A stretch of DNA of 64,000 bases from Sphingomonas sp. CBMAI 2297 (GCF_029870595.1 NZ_JAPDIR010000009.1:124001-188000), one strand, 5' to 3'; shown: positions 50,210-58,975, counted from the stretch's first letter. Program-made: numbers and translations. Notes: a model not told the origin generated them from the letters alone.

Positions 50210-50979
50210 CGCCGCTCGCGGACCTATTGGCGGGAGCGGCACGCACCGACGGCGGCTTCACCACGGCCGTGCCCGCCGACTGGATGCAAGGCCGCACCGC
50301 CTATGGCGGCCTGTCCGCCGCGCTGGCGCTCCAGGCGGCGCTCGAGGCCGAGCCCGAGCTGCCGCCGCTCCGCTCGGCCCAGATCGCCTTTATCGGGCCG
50401 CTCGCCGGCGACGTGACCGTCACCGCGACGAAGCTCCGCCGCGGCCGCAACGCCGCTTTCCTCCAGTCCGACGTCGTCTCGGAGGCGGGGCTCGGCCTGC
50501 GCGCAACCTTCGTGTTCATGGCGCCGCTCGCCTCGGCCCTCGCCCATGACGCGGCGCCGCGCGCGCCCCTGCCCCCGCCGGTGCCGGACGCCGAGCTCTA
50601 TACGGGCCCTGAGGACTTCTTCACCGGCAACTTCAACTTCCAGGACCACCGGGACGGCACCGGCCCGGCCGAATGGCTGCGCTGGGCCCGGCTGCGCGCG
50701 TCCGCCGGCCTTCATCCGTTCGTCGAGCTGATGGCGATCGGCGATGCGCTGCCGCCCGCCGCCTTCAAGCTGATCGAGGAGCGCCGCACGCCGCTCAGCT
50801 CGCTGAACTGGCAGATCAATTTCCAGACCGCCGAGCCGCGCACCACCGATGGCTGGTGGCTGCTCCACGCCGCCGCCGATACCGCGCACCACGGCTATTC
50901 CACCCAGCGCATGGCGATCTGGAACGCGGCGGGCGAACCCGTCGCCGAGGCGATGCAGGGAGTCGCCATCTTCGGCTGA
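50206..50979 (+). CDS. Acyl-CoA thioesterase-like (double hotdog, TesB-like superfamily)
   Basis: A 257-residue thioesterase-like protein. DWMQGRTAYGGLSAALALQAALE corresponds to the hotdog helix and PPLRSAQIAFIGPLAGDVTVTA to the first sheet. The second hotdog ends STQRMAIWNAAGEPVAEAMQGVAIFG. It is translationally coupled to the acyl-CoA synthetase. Adjacent ligase and thioesterase genes may set the level of one acyl-CoA or recycle CoA. It is much less similar to TesB than the gene at 25 kb. Confidence 0.85.
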   Translation: MTPLADLLAGAARTDGGFTTAVPADWMQGRTAYGGLSAALALQAALEAEPELPPLRSAQIAFIGPLAGDVTVTATKLRRGRNAAFLQSDVVSEAGLGLRATFVFMAPLASALAHDAAPRAPLPPPVPDAELYTGPEDFFTGNFNFQDHRDGTGPAEWLRWARLRASAGLHPFVELMAIGDALPPAAFKLIEERRTPLSSLNWQINFQTAEPRTTDGWWLLHAAADTAHHGYSTQRMAIWNAAGEPVAEAMQGVAIFG

Positions 50980-51088
50980 GACAATTTGCGACAGTTTCCC
51001 GGGCGCATGACAAATCCATGCGACAGCTGCTGTCCAGAAATCGAATCCTGTCGGGGCGACACCCCCGGAACACAGGAGTTCGACCCCG

Positions 51089-51523
51089 ATGAAGAAGTTC
51101 CTCCTCGCCGCCGCCTTTGGCGCGACGCTGCTGGGCGCCCCGGCCTTCGCGCAAGACGCGCCGCCGGCTCCGCCCCCGCCCGGCGGCGGCATGTTCGACC
51201 GGCTCGACACCAATCATGACGGCGTGATCACCAAGGAAGAATTCCAGGCCGATGTCGCCGCCCGCTTCGCGCGGCTCGACACCAACCATGACGGCAAGGT
51301 CAGCCCGGAAGAGCGCGCCGCCGCGCGTCCCGGTGGCGGTGGCGGTGGCGGTCGCGGCATGGCCGGCGACATGACGCTTGCCGACATGCAGGCCCAGGCC
51401 GAGCGCCGCTTCGACCGGCTCGACACCAATCACGACGGCAAGATCGATCAGGCCGAGTTCGCGGCGATGCGCACGCGGATGGAACGTCGCGGTCCCCCGC
51501 CGGGCGGCTCGGAGAGCAACTGA
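51089..51523 (+). CDS. Secreted EF-hand calcium-binding protein
   Basis: A 144-residue protein with signal peptide KKFLLAAAFGATLLGAPAFAQ and three EF-hand loops beginning DTNHDG: about residues 40-51 (DTNHDGVITKEE), 64-75 (DTNHDGKVSPEE) and 111-122 (DTNHDGKIDQAE). Between loops 2 and 3 is a glycine run (RPGGGGGGGRGM). It is probably a periplasmic calcium binder or sensor. The ribosome site lies upstream of ATG 51089. The response regulator and histidine kinase follow, so a link with that system is possible but unproven. Confidence 0.88.
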   Translation: MKKFLLAAAFGATLLGAPAFAQDAPPAPPPPGGGMFDRLDTNHDGVITKEEFQADVAARFARLDTNHDGKVSPEERAAARPGGGGGGGRGMAGDMTLADMQAQAERRFDRLDTNHDGKIDQAEFAAMRTRMERRGPPPGGSESN

Positions 51524-51524
51524 G

Positions 51525-51570
51525 CCCGCCCGCTCTGGCCCGGGCGGGTTTGCCTCCTCACCCGCCCGGG
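51525..51570 (+). promoter_or_regulatory. Mutually exclusive hairpins between EF-hand gene and response regulator
   Basis: Arm 1 CCCGCCCG (51525-51532) can pair with CGGGCGGG (51541-51548), giving a terminator-like stem followed by TTTGCC. The same middle arm, CCGGGCGGG (51540-51548), is also perfectly complementary to arm 3, CCCGCCCGG (51561-51569). This resembles an attenuator or a bidirectional hairpin, although high GC makes chance pairing possible. Confidence 0.4.
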
Positions 51571-51588
51571 CACCCCTTGTCTTGCGGC

Positions 51589-52332
51589 ATGCCCATGACT
51601 TACGAACCCGACATGCCGGACACGCCGCATCTCCTGCTCGTCGAGGATGAACGCTCGATCCGCGAGCCGCTCGCCCAGTATCTCACCAAGCAGGGTTTCC
51701 GGATCACCCAGGCCGGCGATGCCGAGGGCGCCCGGGCCCGCATGGCCGCCTATGCCATCGACCTGGTGGTGCTCGACATCATGATGCCCGGCGAGGACGG
51801 GCTGTCGCTCTGCCGCCACATCCGCGAGAGCAGCGACACGCCGGTGATCCTGCTCACTGCCCGGGGCGAGGAGACCGACCGCATCGTCGGGCTCGAGATG
51901 GGCGCCGACGACTACGTCGTGAAGCCCTTTTCCCCGCGCGAGCTCGCCGCCCGCATCAAGGTGGTGCTGCGCCGGCTCCAGGCCGGCGGCACTCGACAGC
52001 ATGCGCCCGATGCGGGCAGCTTCGCCTTTGCCGGCTGGGTGCTCAAGACCGGCGAGCGCGCCCTGGTCGACCGCGAGGGCGTCTCGGTTCCGCTCTCCAC
52101 CGGCGAATACAGCCTGCTCCACGCGCTGGTCACCCGGCCCCGCGCGGTGCTGACCCGCGACCAGCTGCTCGACCTGACCCAGGGCCGCGAGGCCGCCGCC
52201 TTCGACCGCGCGATCGACAACCAGGTCAGCCGCCTGCGCAAGAAGATCGAGCCCGATCCCCGCAACCCGGCGATCATCAAGACCGTCTGGGGCGGCGGCT
52301 ACACGCTGGCGGCCGAAGTGACGCGGCTGTGA
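51589..52332 (+). CDS. OmpR-family response regulator
   Basis: A 247-residue two-component regulator. The receiver domain has LLLVEDERSI (acidic pair), VVLDIMMPGEDG with phospho-acceptor Asp at about residue 63, LLTARG and the conserved YVVKPFSPREL lysine. The winged-helix DNA-binding domain has LSTGEYSLLHALVTRPRAVLTRDQLLD and DRAIDNQVSRLRKKIEPDP. Starts at 51589, 51595 or 51613 are all possible; none has a strong ribosome site. The histidine kinase follows after a REP element. Confidence 0.93.
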   Translation: MPMTYEPDMPDTPHLLLVEDERSIREPLAQYLTKQGFRITQAGDAEGARARMAAYAIDLVVLDIMMPGEDGLSLCRHIRESSDTPVILLTARGEETDRIVGLEMGADDYVVKPFSPRELAARIKVVLRRLQAGGTRQHAPDAGSFAFAGWVLKTGERALVDREGVSVPLSTGEYSLLHALVTRPRAVLTRDQLLDLTQGREAAAFDRAIDNQVSRLRKKIEPDPRNPAIIKTVWGGGYTLAAEVTRL

Positions 52333-52340
52333 CGAGCATT

Positions 52341-52421
52341 CGTCATCCCGGCGAAAGCCGGGATCCCAGGCGGCAAGCGAACGGCCTGAGGCACGAGATC
52401 CCGGCTTCCGCCGGGATGACA
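52341..52421. repeat. REP-like palindromic element
   Basis: CGTCATCCCGGCGAAAGCCG...CGGCTTCCGCCGGGATGACA inserted between the response regulator and its kinase. Its right end is 8 bp before the kinase ATG. Confidence 0.88.
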
Positions 52422-52429
52422 GCTTCCCG

Positions 52430-53824
52430 ATGACTCGCCTCTTCCCCCGCTCGCTTCCCGGCCAGATCGCCCTGCTCGTCGCGGTGGCGCTGTTCGTCGC
52501 CCAGGCGATCAATTTCGGTTTCCTCGTCCGCGAGCGCCAGAGCGCTCGCTTCGCCCAGGTGATCGTCCCCACCGTCACCCGGCTGATCGATGCCGCCGAG
52601 CGGCTCGGCGCGCCGGTGAACCCGCGCCCGGATGCGCCCGGCATGGCCGAGCGGCGCGGCGGGCATGAGGGGCGTCGCCAACTGCGCGGGCGCGTCGATT
52701 TCGGCCCCGTCAATCCGATTCCCGCCGAGCTCGTCCGCCGCAGCGACATCGAACGCGACTTTCGCCGCGGGCTCACCGATGGCGGCGTCGCCATCGGGCA
52801 GGTCATCGCCGTGGTCCGGCCGATCGACGGCAGCCGCCCGCTGCTCAAGCGCATGGATCCCGCCCGCGCCGATCGCCTCCGCCGCATGGGCGCCGAGCTG
52901 ATGGTGGCGGTCGAGCTGCCCGGCAAGGGCTGGCTCTCGCTCAGTTCGGCCTGGCCGCGCTCGGAGCGCGCCCTGATCCTGCAACTGCTCGCCCAGACGC
53001 TCATCCTCTATATCGTCGTGCTCCTGCCCGTCCTCTGGGCCGGCCACCGCATCGCCCGGCCGCTGCGCAAGCTTGCCATCGCCGCGCGCGATTTCCATCC
53101 CGGCGACGGCGCCCGGCCGGTCGAGGAAAGCGGCCCGAGCGACGTGCGCGCGGTGATCGCCGCCTATAACGCGCTCAGCACCCGGGTGACGGGCATGCTC
53201 GACGAGAAGGACCGCATGCTCGGCGCGATCGGGCACGACCTGCGCACGCCGCTCGCCGCGCTGCGGGTCCGCATCGAATCGGTCGAGGACGAGGACGATC
53301 GCGCCCGCATGGCCGACACGATCGACGAGATGAACCGCACGCTCGACGACATCCTCAGCCTCGCCAGGCTCGGGCGCCCGAGCGAGCCGCCCACCGATGT
53401 CGACCTCTCGGCGCTGATCGACGCGGTGGTCGAGGATTTCCGCGATCTCGGCCGGGACGTGACCTTCGAGGAGGCGCCCCGGCTGCGCATGCACCTGCGC
53501 CCCGCGCTGATGCGCCGCGCGGTGCGCAACCTGATCGAGAATGCCGTCAAATATGGCGGCGGCGCCGAGGTCCATCTCCGCCCGGGCGAGCAGCGCGTCG
53601 CGATCGAAGTCTGCGATCGCGGCCCGGGCATCCCGCCGGAGAAGCTGGAAAAGGTCTTCGATCCCTTCACGCGCCTCGAGGAATCGCGCAACCGCGAGAC
53701 CGGCGGCGCCGGCCTCGGCCTCGCGCTGGCCCGCGCCATCGTCCGCGACGCCAGCGGCGAGATCAGCCTCGCCAATCGCGAAGGCGGCGGCCTGGTGGCC
53801 ACGATCACCCTGCCGCGCAGCTGA
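52430..53824 (+). CDS. Sensor histidine kinase
   Basis: A 464-residue membrane kinase, partner of the preceding regulator. TM1 (QIALLVAVALFVAQAINFGF) is followed by a periplasmic domain of ~150 residues, TM2 (LLAQTLILYIVVLLPVLW) and HAMP. The dimerisation helix has AIGHDLRTPLAAL with phospho-His ~269. The ATPase has N-box LIENAVKYGG, G1 DRGPGIPPE, F-box FDPFTRLE and G2 GGAGLGLALAR. The ATG comes 8 bp after a REP element, so no ordinary ribosome site remains upstream and translation may rely on element sequence. The signal is unknown. Confidence 0.93.
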   Translation: MTRLFPRSLPGQIALLVAVALFVAQAINFGFLVRERQSARFAQVIVPTVTRLIDAAERLGAPVNPRPDAPGMAERRGGHEGRRQLRGRVDFGPVNPIPAELVRRSDIERDFRRGLTDGGVAIGQVIAVVRPIDGSRPLLKRMDPARADRLRRMGAELMVAVELPGKGWLSLSSAWPRSERALILQLLAQTLILYIVVLLPVLWAGHRIARPLRKLAIAARDFHPGDGARPVEESGPSDVRAVIAAYNALSTRVTGMLDEKDRMLGAIGHDLRTPLAALRVRIESVEDEDDRARMADTIDEMNRTLDDILSLARLGRPSEPPTDVDLSALIDAVVEDFRDLGRDVTFEEAPRLRMHLRPALMRRAVRNLIENAVKYGGGAEVHLRPGEQRVAIEVCDRGPGIPPEKLEKVFDPFTRLEESRNRETGGAGLGLALARAIVRDASGEISLANREGGGLVATITLPRS

Positions 53825-54083
53825 TCGCGCCAACCCGAAACCGCAAGCCACGCTGGCAATGTCGCTCCGTGGCCAGGGATCGATCCGCCGAAGTTGCGAC
53901 GCCTGCTCCAGCGCGAAGCAACATGGCAGCCCTCATGCATCTCCGCGAATTTTGAATAAGATAACATCCGAAATGGATGAATTTTCGTTACGCATTTCTA
54001 ATATTGTCAAGACGCCAATTTACATAAATATTCGACTTGCTTGCAAAGGGCGACTTCGATTCTTTCAAGCGAGAGAGGGGGAG
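53825..54083. other. AT-rich leader of the RHS island
   Basis: About 259 bases with no supported gene. The stretch 53950-54060 is markedly AT-richer than the rest of the window (tttgaataagataacatccg, aatttacataaatattcg). It ends in the gagagagggg ribosome site of the mini YD gene. The composition change suggests the left border of acquired DNA; no direct repeat or integrase is seen. Confidence 0.55.
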
Positions 54084-54305
54084 ATGTGCATGAGGTTTCT
54101 CATCAGTCTCGGCCTGGCTGCGATGATCACTTCGTCGGTGCAGGCTTCGGAAACCGTCACCTACACCTATGATGCCAAGGGCCGGCTGGTAAAGGTCGAG
54201 CGCTCGGGCACGGTGAACAACGGCGTCAAGGCCGAATACACCCATGACAAGGCGAACAACCGCAAGAATGTGAAGGTCACCGGTTCTCCAAATCCGGCGC
54301 CCTGA
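54084..54305 (+). CDS. Tiny secreted YD-repeat protein
   Basis: A 73-residue protein with signal peptide FLISLGLAAMITSSVQAS and then a single YD repeat (VTYTYDAKGRLVKVERSG) plus a degenerate second unit (AEYTHDKANNRKNVKVTGS). A ribosome site gagagaggggg precedes ATG 54084; a second ATG lies at 54090. The ORF ends 55 bp before the RHS gene, so the two are probably cotranscribed. The motif resembles repeats inside the RHS protein (FTYDAKGRATLVEIG). It could be a remnant of a duplicated RHS end or a small accessory protein; its role is unknown. Confidence 0.75.
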   Translation: MCMRFLISLGLAAMITSSVQASETVTYTYDAKGRLVKVERSGTVNNGVKAEYTHDKANNRKNVKVTGSPNPAP

Positions 54306-54360
54306 CTCGCCACTTCGCCAATCATCCCATCGGATAGACCTGCTCCAATAGGGGGAAGCC

Positions 54361-57300
54361 ATGCTGAAATGCGTCGGGGCCATGCGCCCGGGCGGCCGTC
54401 GCGCCGTCTCCAAGCTCCTTGCCTGCTCGATCCTTGCCACGGCCGCGATCGGCGGCATGTCGTTCGCGCCGGCGGTAAGGGCGCAAGTTGCGGCCAATGT
54501 CCCGGTCCGCGAGAACCTCGACGCGAACGGAGTGGATCTGTTCCTGGGCACGATGAACGCCGATGGCCCGGCGCTCACCGCCGGACAGGGCGGCGGGCAG
54601 GGATTCGTCCATCGCAAGCTGCTGCGCGGCAGCAATGTCTGGGGCGACAATCTGGTCGCCACGTTGCGGATAGACAGCGGCGGAGCCTTTGTCGCCTATG
54701 CCGGCAAGAGCGACCACTTCACGGTATCGGGCAGCACCTTCACCGCGACCGAAGGCAATGGATCCACCCTGTCGCTCAGCGGCAGCGTCTACACCTATAC
54801 CCTGAGCGACGGAACGGTCATTCACTTCAACAAGACCTATGCCGGCGGAATACCGTTCAATACCGTCATCGGCGTCGTAACCGACATAACGAAACCCTCC
54901 GGCGAAACGCTGACCTTTACCTTCGAGAGCCTGTATTATTGCTCGCAATCGAAGGAAGGCGCCGACGGCCAGATCTGCACCGCCCATGCCTATGCGTATC
55001 GCGTGTCCAGCGTGCAGAATAACTCCGGATACAAGCTGACGTTCGACAACGGCCCTGCCTTCGCCGATCCCAGCGACATCTTCAGCACCGACTGGTACAA
55101 CTGGTCGCTGACCAATGGCGTGTGGCTCACCAACACCAAGGTCGCGGGCGCAAGCAGCCGCTATCAGGGGTTCTCTTCCAGCTTTGGCGGCGGCAATGCC
55201 TATCTGACGATCACCGACCCGCTGGGGCGCGCCACCATATTCCGGACGAATACGGGTCGCCTTGTCGGGATCCAGCGCGCGGGAAGCGCCGGGGAGGACG
55301 TGACGGTCACCTATGACGGGTCGAACCGCGTCTTCAGCGTCACCAATGCGGCGGGGACGACGACGTACGGCTATGCCGACAGCGCCGGACTGCGGACGAC
55401 CACGGTCACCGATCCGCTCGGCCATGCCACTGTCTACACGTTCGACATTGCATTGCAGCGGATGAAGTCGGCGACCACGCCCGCGCCGATCAGCAAGACG
55501 ACGCGCTGGGATTACGACACGAGCGGGCGCGTCACCAAGATCACGGCGCCGGAGGGCAATTACACCCAGCTCACCTATGACGGCCGCGGGAACCTTACCG
55601 AGGCGCGCATGGTGGCCAAATCGGGCTCGGGCCTGGCCGATGTCGTGACGACCGCGGGCTATGACACCTCCTGCACCAGCGTCGCGAAATGCAACCAGCC
55701 CAACTGGACAAAGGACCCGAAGGGCAACCAGACCGACTATAGCTACAACAGCACGACCGGAAAGCTGCTGACCGCCACCGCGCCGGCGGCAAGCACGGGT
55801 GCCGTACGGCCGGCGACCACCTATAGCTATGTGACGGTGAACGGCACGCAGCAGGTCGGCGGTGTTTCGACCTGCCAGACCACTGCCTCCTGCGCGGGCA
55901 CCGCCGACGAAGTGAAGACCAGCATCTCCTACGATACCAACGGCCTGCCCAATGTGGTGAGCAAGGGAGCGGGCAATGGCTCGCTCACCGCCACGACCAC
56001 GATCGGCTATGACGATGTCGGCAACGTGATCACCGTCGACGGCCCGCTTTCGGGCACCGCCGACACCACCCGCTATCGCTATGACGCCGCCCGCCAGCTT
56101 GTCGGCGTGGTGAGCCCGGACCCGGACGGCGGCGGTTCGCTCCTGCCGCGGGCGAGGCGGTTCACCTATGATGCCAAGGGCCGGGCAACGCTGGTCGAGA
56201 TCGGCAATGTGAACAGCCAGAGCGACAGCGACTGGGCAGGCTTCTCGCCGCAGCAGCAACTCGCCACCGACTATGATGGCGTGGACCACAAGACGAAGGA
56301 AGTGGCGAGCGCCGGCGGCACCGCCTTCCAGGTGACCCAGTACAGCTATGACGCGGCCGGACGGCTCGACTGCACGGCGCTGCGGATGAACAGCGCGACC
56401 TGGAGCGCGCTGCCGGGCGCCTGCGCGCTGGCGACGACGGGCAGCGCCGGCCCCGATCGGATCACGCGCAACATCTATGACGAGGCCGATCGGCTCACCA
56501 AGGTGCAGACTGCCTATGGCACGACGGACCAGGCTGACGACGTCACGAAGGCCTATACCGACAACAGCAAGCTGGCGAGCGTGACCGATGGCGAGGGCAA
56601 CAAGACCAGCTACGAATATGACGGGCTCGGCCGGCTCTCGAAGACCTATTATCCGGTAGCCACCACCGGCTCGGGCACCAGCTCCGCCACAGACTATGAG
56701 CAGCTGAGCTATGACGCCGCGGGCAATGTCTCGTCCTGGCGGCTGCGCGACGGACAGGTGATCGCCTATAGCTATGACAATCTCAACCGGATGACGCTGA
56801 AGGACCTGCCCGGCAGCGAGCCCGACGTGACCTATGGCTACAACCTGCTCGGCCAGGTGACGAGCATGGTGCGCCCCGACATCACGCACGGCTTCAGCTA
56901 TGACTCGCTGGGGCGGCTGACCAGCGAAGCCCAGCCCTTCGGCACGATCGGCTATCAATATGATCTTGCCGGCAGGCGCACGCGGATGAACTGGTGGGAC
57001 GGCTTCTATATAACCTATGACTATCTGGTCACCGGCGAGATGACCGCGATCCGCGAGAATGGCGCGGCCTCGGGGCTGGGCGTGCTGGCAAGCTACAGCT
57101 ATGATCAGCTCGGCCGGCGGACCGGCATCGCCCGAGGCAACGGCACCGGCACGAGCTACGGCTATGACGGCGCCTCGCGCCTGGCTTCGCTCACCCAGGA
57201 CCTGGCCGGCAGCGCCTATGACTTCACGCACGGCTTCGTCTACAATCCGGCGGGGCAGATCACCGCGCAGACCCGCTCGAACGACGCCTATGCGTGGAAC

Positions 57301-58602
57301 GGGCACTACAATGTCGATCGCGGCTACACGATCAATGGCCTCAACCAGGCGACAACGGCCGGCCCGACCGGCATCGGCTATGACGCGCGCGGCAACCTGA
57401 CGAGCTCGGGAAGCGCCGGCTACACCTATTCGTCGGAGAATCTGCTCAAATCCGGGCCCGGCGTAACGCTCTATTACGACGCGCTGGGGCGGCTGTCCGA
57501 ATATGACACCAGCACCTCGACCCGCTTCGTCTATGACGGCGGCAACATGGCGGCGGAGGTCGCCAACCCCAGTGGCAGCGTGTTGCGGCGCTACGTGTTC
57601 GGTCCCGGCGCCGACGAGGCGCTGTTGTGGTACGAGGGATCCGGCACGAGCGACCGGCGCTGGCTGCATGCCGATGAGCGCGGCTCGGTGACCACGGTGA
57701 GCGACAGCTCGGGCAACGGCATCGGCGTGAACAGCTATGACGAATATGGCATCCCGGGCACGGGCAATATCGGGCGGTTCCAATATACCGGCCAGGCCTG
57801 GCTGCCCGAACTCGGCATGTCCTATTACAAGGCCCGCATCTACTCGCCGACCCTGGGACGATTCCTGCAGACCGATCCGATCGGCTATGACGCCGGGATG
57901 AACCTGTACAATTATGTCACCGGCGATCCGATCAATTTCAGCGATCCGTCCGGGCTCAGGGACTGCGGCCCCGGTGAAATGCCGGTTGCCCGATCGAGCC
58001 GGCAGGACGCGACGCCGGGAAGCTTCATCACGGTAACCGCGCCGCAGATCTACTGCTATCCCATGAAGACGATCAGCCCTGACGCCCGCGATGCGCCGAG
58101 GGGCGGTGGCGGCGGGCGCGGCGCGTCCCCGCCCAAGCCCACGCCGCCCAAGCCGACACGGCCAAAGACCGATTGCGAAAGGGCGCTCGAGCAGAGCGGG
58201 GAAATCGAATATGGCGGCGCCACCGGCACGGCGATCATTGGCGGCGGGCTTCAGGTCAGCTGGGGACAATGGACCAATCTGAGGACCGGCTCCTGGGGGA
58301 ACTACAAGACCTTTGGCGCCGGCCTTGGAGTCGGGGCGGGCTTCACCAGGGACTATGGCCGCGCCCGCTCGCTGGCGGACTTTGTCGGCTATGGCGAGAC
58401 GGCGTCGGCCGGCATATCCTATGGGCCGATCGGCGCCAGCTATTCCGCCACGCAGAATGTGGATGGCGAATGGGTTTCGCAGGGTGGTTCCCTGGGATAT
58501 TCGAAAGATATCCCGGGTCTCTCGATCGCGAACTTCAGTGGCGCTCTGACCGCTACTGCCGGAGATACTTCGATCAGTGGGTGTCACGTCGTTGGTAGCT
58601 AA
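54361..58602 (+). CDS. RHS-repeat protein with variable glycine-rich C-terminus
   Basis: A 1413-residue secreted RHS/YD protein. An N-terminal leader (SKLLACSILATAAIGGMSFA) is followed by a ~300-residue beta-rich N-domain and more than fifteen YD repeats, such as YEYDGLGRLSKTYYP, FSYDSLGRLTSEAQP and YSYDQLGRRTGIARG. The RHS core ends RFLQTDPIGYDAGMNLYNYV then DPSGL at residue ~1195-1199. The variable C-terminus (~214 residues) has a proline-rich linker (PPKPTPPKPTRPK) and a Gly/Ser/aromatic domain. RHS shells usually enclose a C-terminal toxin, but no nuclease or deaminase motif is recognisable here. It overlaps a lipoprotein gene. Confidence 0.9.
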   Translation: MLKCVGAMRPGGRRAVSKLLACSILATAAIGGMSFAPAVRAQVAANVPVRENLDANGVDLFLGTMNADGPALTAGQGGGQGFVHRKLLRGSNVWGDNLVATLRIDSGGAFVAYAGKSDHFTVSGSTFTATEGNGSTLSLSGSVYTYTLSDGTVIHFNKTYAGGIPFNTVIGVVTDITKPSGETLTFTFESLYYCSQSKEGADGQICTAHAYAYRVSSVQNNSGYKLTFDNGPAFADPSDIFSTDWYNWSLTNGVWLTNTKVAGASSRYQGFSSSFGGGNAYLTITDPLGRATIFRTNTGRLVGIQRAGSAGEDVTVTYDGSNRVFSVTNAAGTTTYGYADSAGLRTTTVTDPLGHATVYTFDIALQRMKSATTPAPISKTTRWDYDTSGRVTKITAPEGNYTQLTYDGRGNLTEARMVAKSGSGLADVVTTAGYDTSCTSVAKCNQPNWTKDPKGNQTDYSYNSTTGKLLTATAPAASTGAVRPATTYSYVTVNGTQQVGGVSTCQTTASCAGTADEVKTSISYDTNGLPNVVSKGAGNGSLTATTTIGYDDVGNVITVDGPLSGTADTTRYRYDAARQLVGVVSPDPDGGGSLLPRARRFTYDAKGRATLVEIGNVNSQSDSDWAGFSPQQQLATDYDGVDHKTKEVASAGGTAFQVTQYSYDAAGRLDCTALRMNSATWSALPGACALATTGSAGPDRITRNIYDEADRLTKVQTAYGTTDQADDVTKAYTDNSKLASVTDGEGNKTSYEYDGLGRLSKTYYPVATTGSGTSSATDYEQLSYDAAGNVSSWRLRDGQVIAYSYDNLNRMTLKDLPGSEPDVTYGYNLLGQVTSMVRPDITHGFSYDSLGRLTSEAQPFGTIGYQYDLAGRRTRMNWWDGFYITYDYLVTGEMTAIRENGAASGLGVLASYSYDQLGRRTGIARGNGTGTSYGYDGASRLASLTQDLAGSAYDFTHGFVYNPAGQITAQTRSNDAYAWNGHYNVDRGYTINGLNQATTAGPTGIGYDARGNLTSSGSAGYTYSSENLLKSGPGVTLYYDALGRLSEYDTSTSTRFVYDGGNMAAEVANPSGSVLRRYVFGPGADEALLWYEGSGTSDRRWLHADERGSVTTVSDSSGNGIGVNSYDEYGIPGTGNIGRFQYTGQAWLPELGMSYYKARIYSPTLGRFLQTDPIGYDAGMNLYNYVTGDPINFSDPSGLRDCGPGEMPVARSSRQDATPGSFITVTAPQIYCYPMKTISPDARDAPRGGGGGRGASPPKPTPPKPTRPKTDCERALEQSGEIEYGGATGTAIIGGGLQVSWGQWTNLRTGSWGNYKTFGAGLGVGAGFTRDYGRARSLADFVGYGETASAGISYGPIGASYSATQNVDGEWVSQGGSLGYSKDIPGLSIANFSGALTATAGDTSISGCHVVGS

Positions 58603-58975
58603 ACTGTCCTTAGTAGCCGCGCTGGGTTGCGCGATGCTTGTTGCCTCCTGCGACATCAACAAGGAGCCGAAGCCGCGCGACCCAGGGCCTTTTCTTGGAT
58701 GCTACGACGATGGGGGCATCCGCTTGCACTTGATGCAGGATCACCTCACGATAAATGACAAGCCATTCAAGTATAGTATCGAATTCAGAAAAGTAGGCCT
58801 GATCCTCAATTCCGATTTCAACATAATAGCCTTGCCCGATGGCGGAATTTCCGTTTCCAAGGCGAACTATCCCATGTTCTACAGGATCGACCGTGCGGAT
58901 AATGTTCCGGTGATCATCGTGGCGGATAGCGATTCACGAGTGTATAATTTGAAGATGCGCAGTAATAATTGCTAG
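58577..58975 (+). CDS. AT-rich lipoprotein overlapping the RHS gene, candidate partner or immunity protein
   Basis: A 132-residue lipoprotein (or 127 from TTG 58592). The hydrophobic leader LSLVAALGCAMLVASC ends in a lipobox with Cys ~25. The mature part begins DINKEPKPRDPGPFLGCYDDGG and has alternating polar/hydrophobic strands but no recognised domain. The only usable starts are GTG 58577 or TTG 58592, both inside the end of the RHS ORF, so it is probably translationally coupled. Its codon use is far less GC-rich than its neighbours'. Position and localisation are what would be expected for immunity against a periplasm-acting RHS effector, but this is inference. Confidence 0.7.
   Translation: MGVTSLVAKLSLVAALGCAMLVASCDINKEPKPRDPGPFLGCYDDGGIRLHLMQDHLTINDKPFKYSIEFRKVGLILNSDFNIIALPDGGISVSKANYPMFYRIDRADNVPVIIVADSDSRVYNLKMRSNNC

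Noticed and set aside
54361..58602. Considered a Tc-type or type VI spike-linked Rhs
   Set aside because: The protein has its own Sec-type signal peptide and there is no PAAR, VgrG or Tc partner in the window.
54322..58662. A 1446-codon open frame antisense to the whole RHS gene
   Set aside because: High GC leaves the antisense frame free of stops. The predicted protein has skewed Arg/Gly/Ala/Ile composition and no domain, while the sense frame has clear YD repeats.
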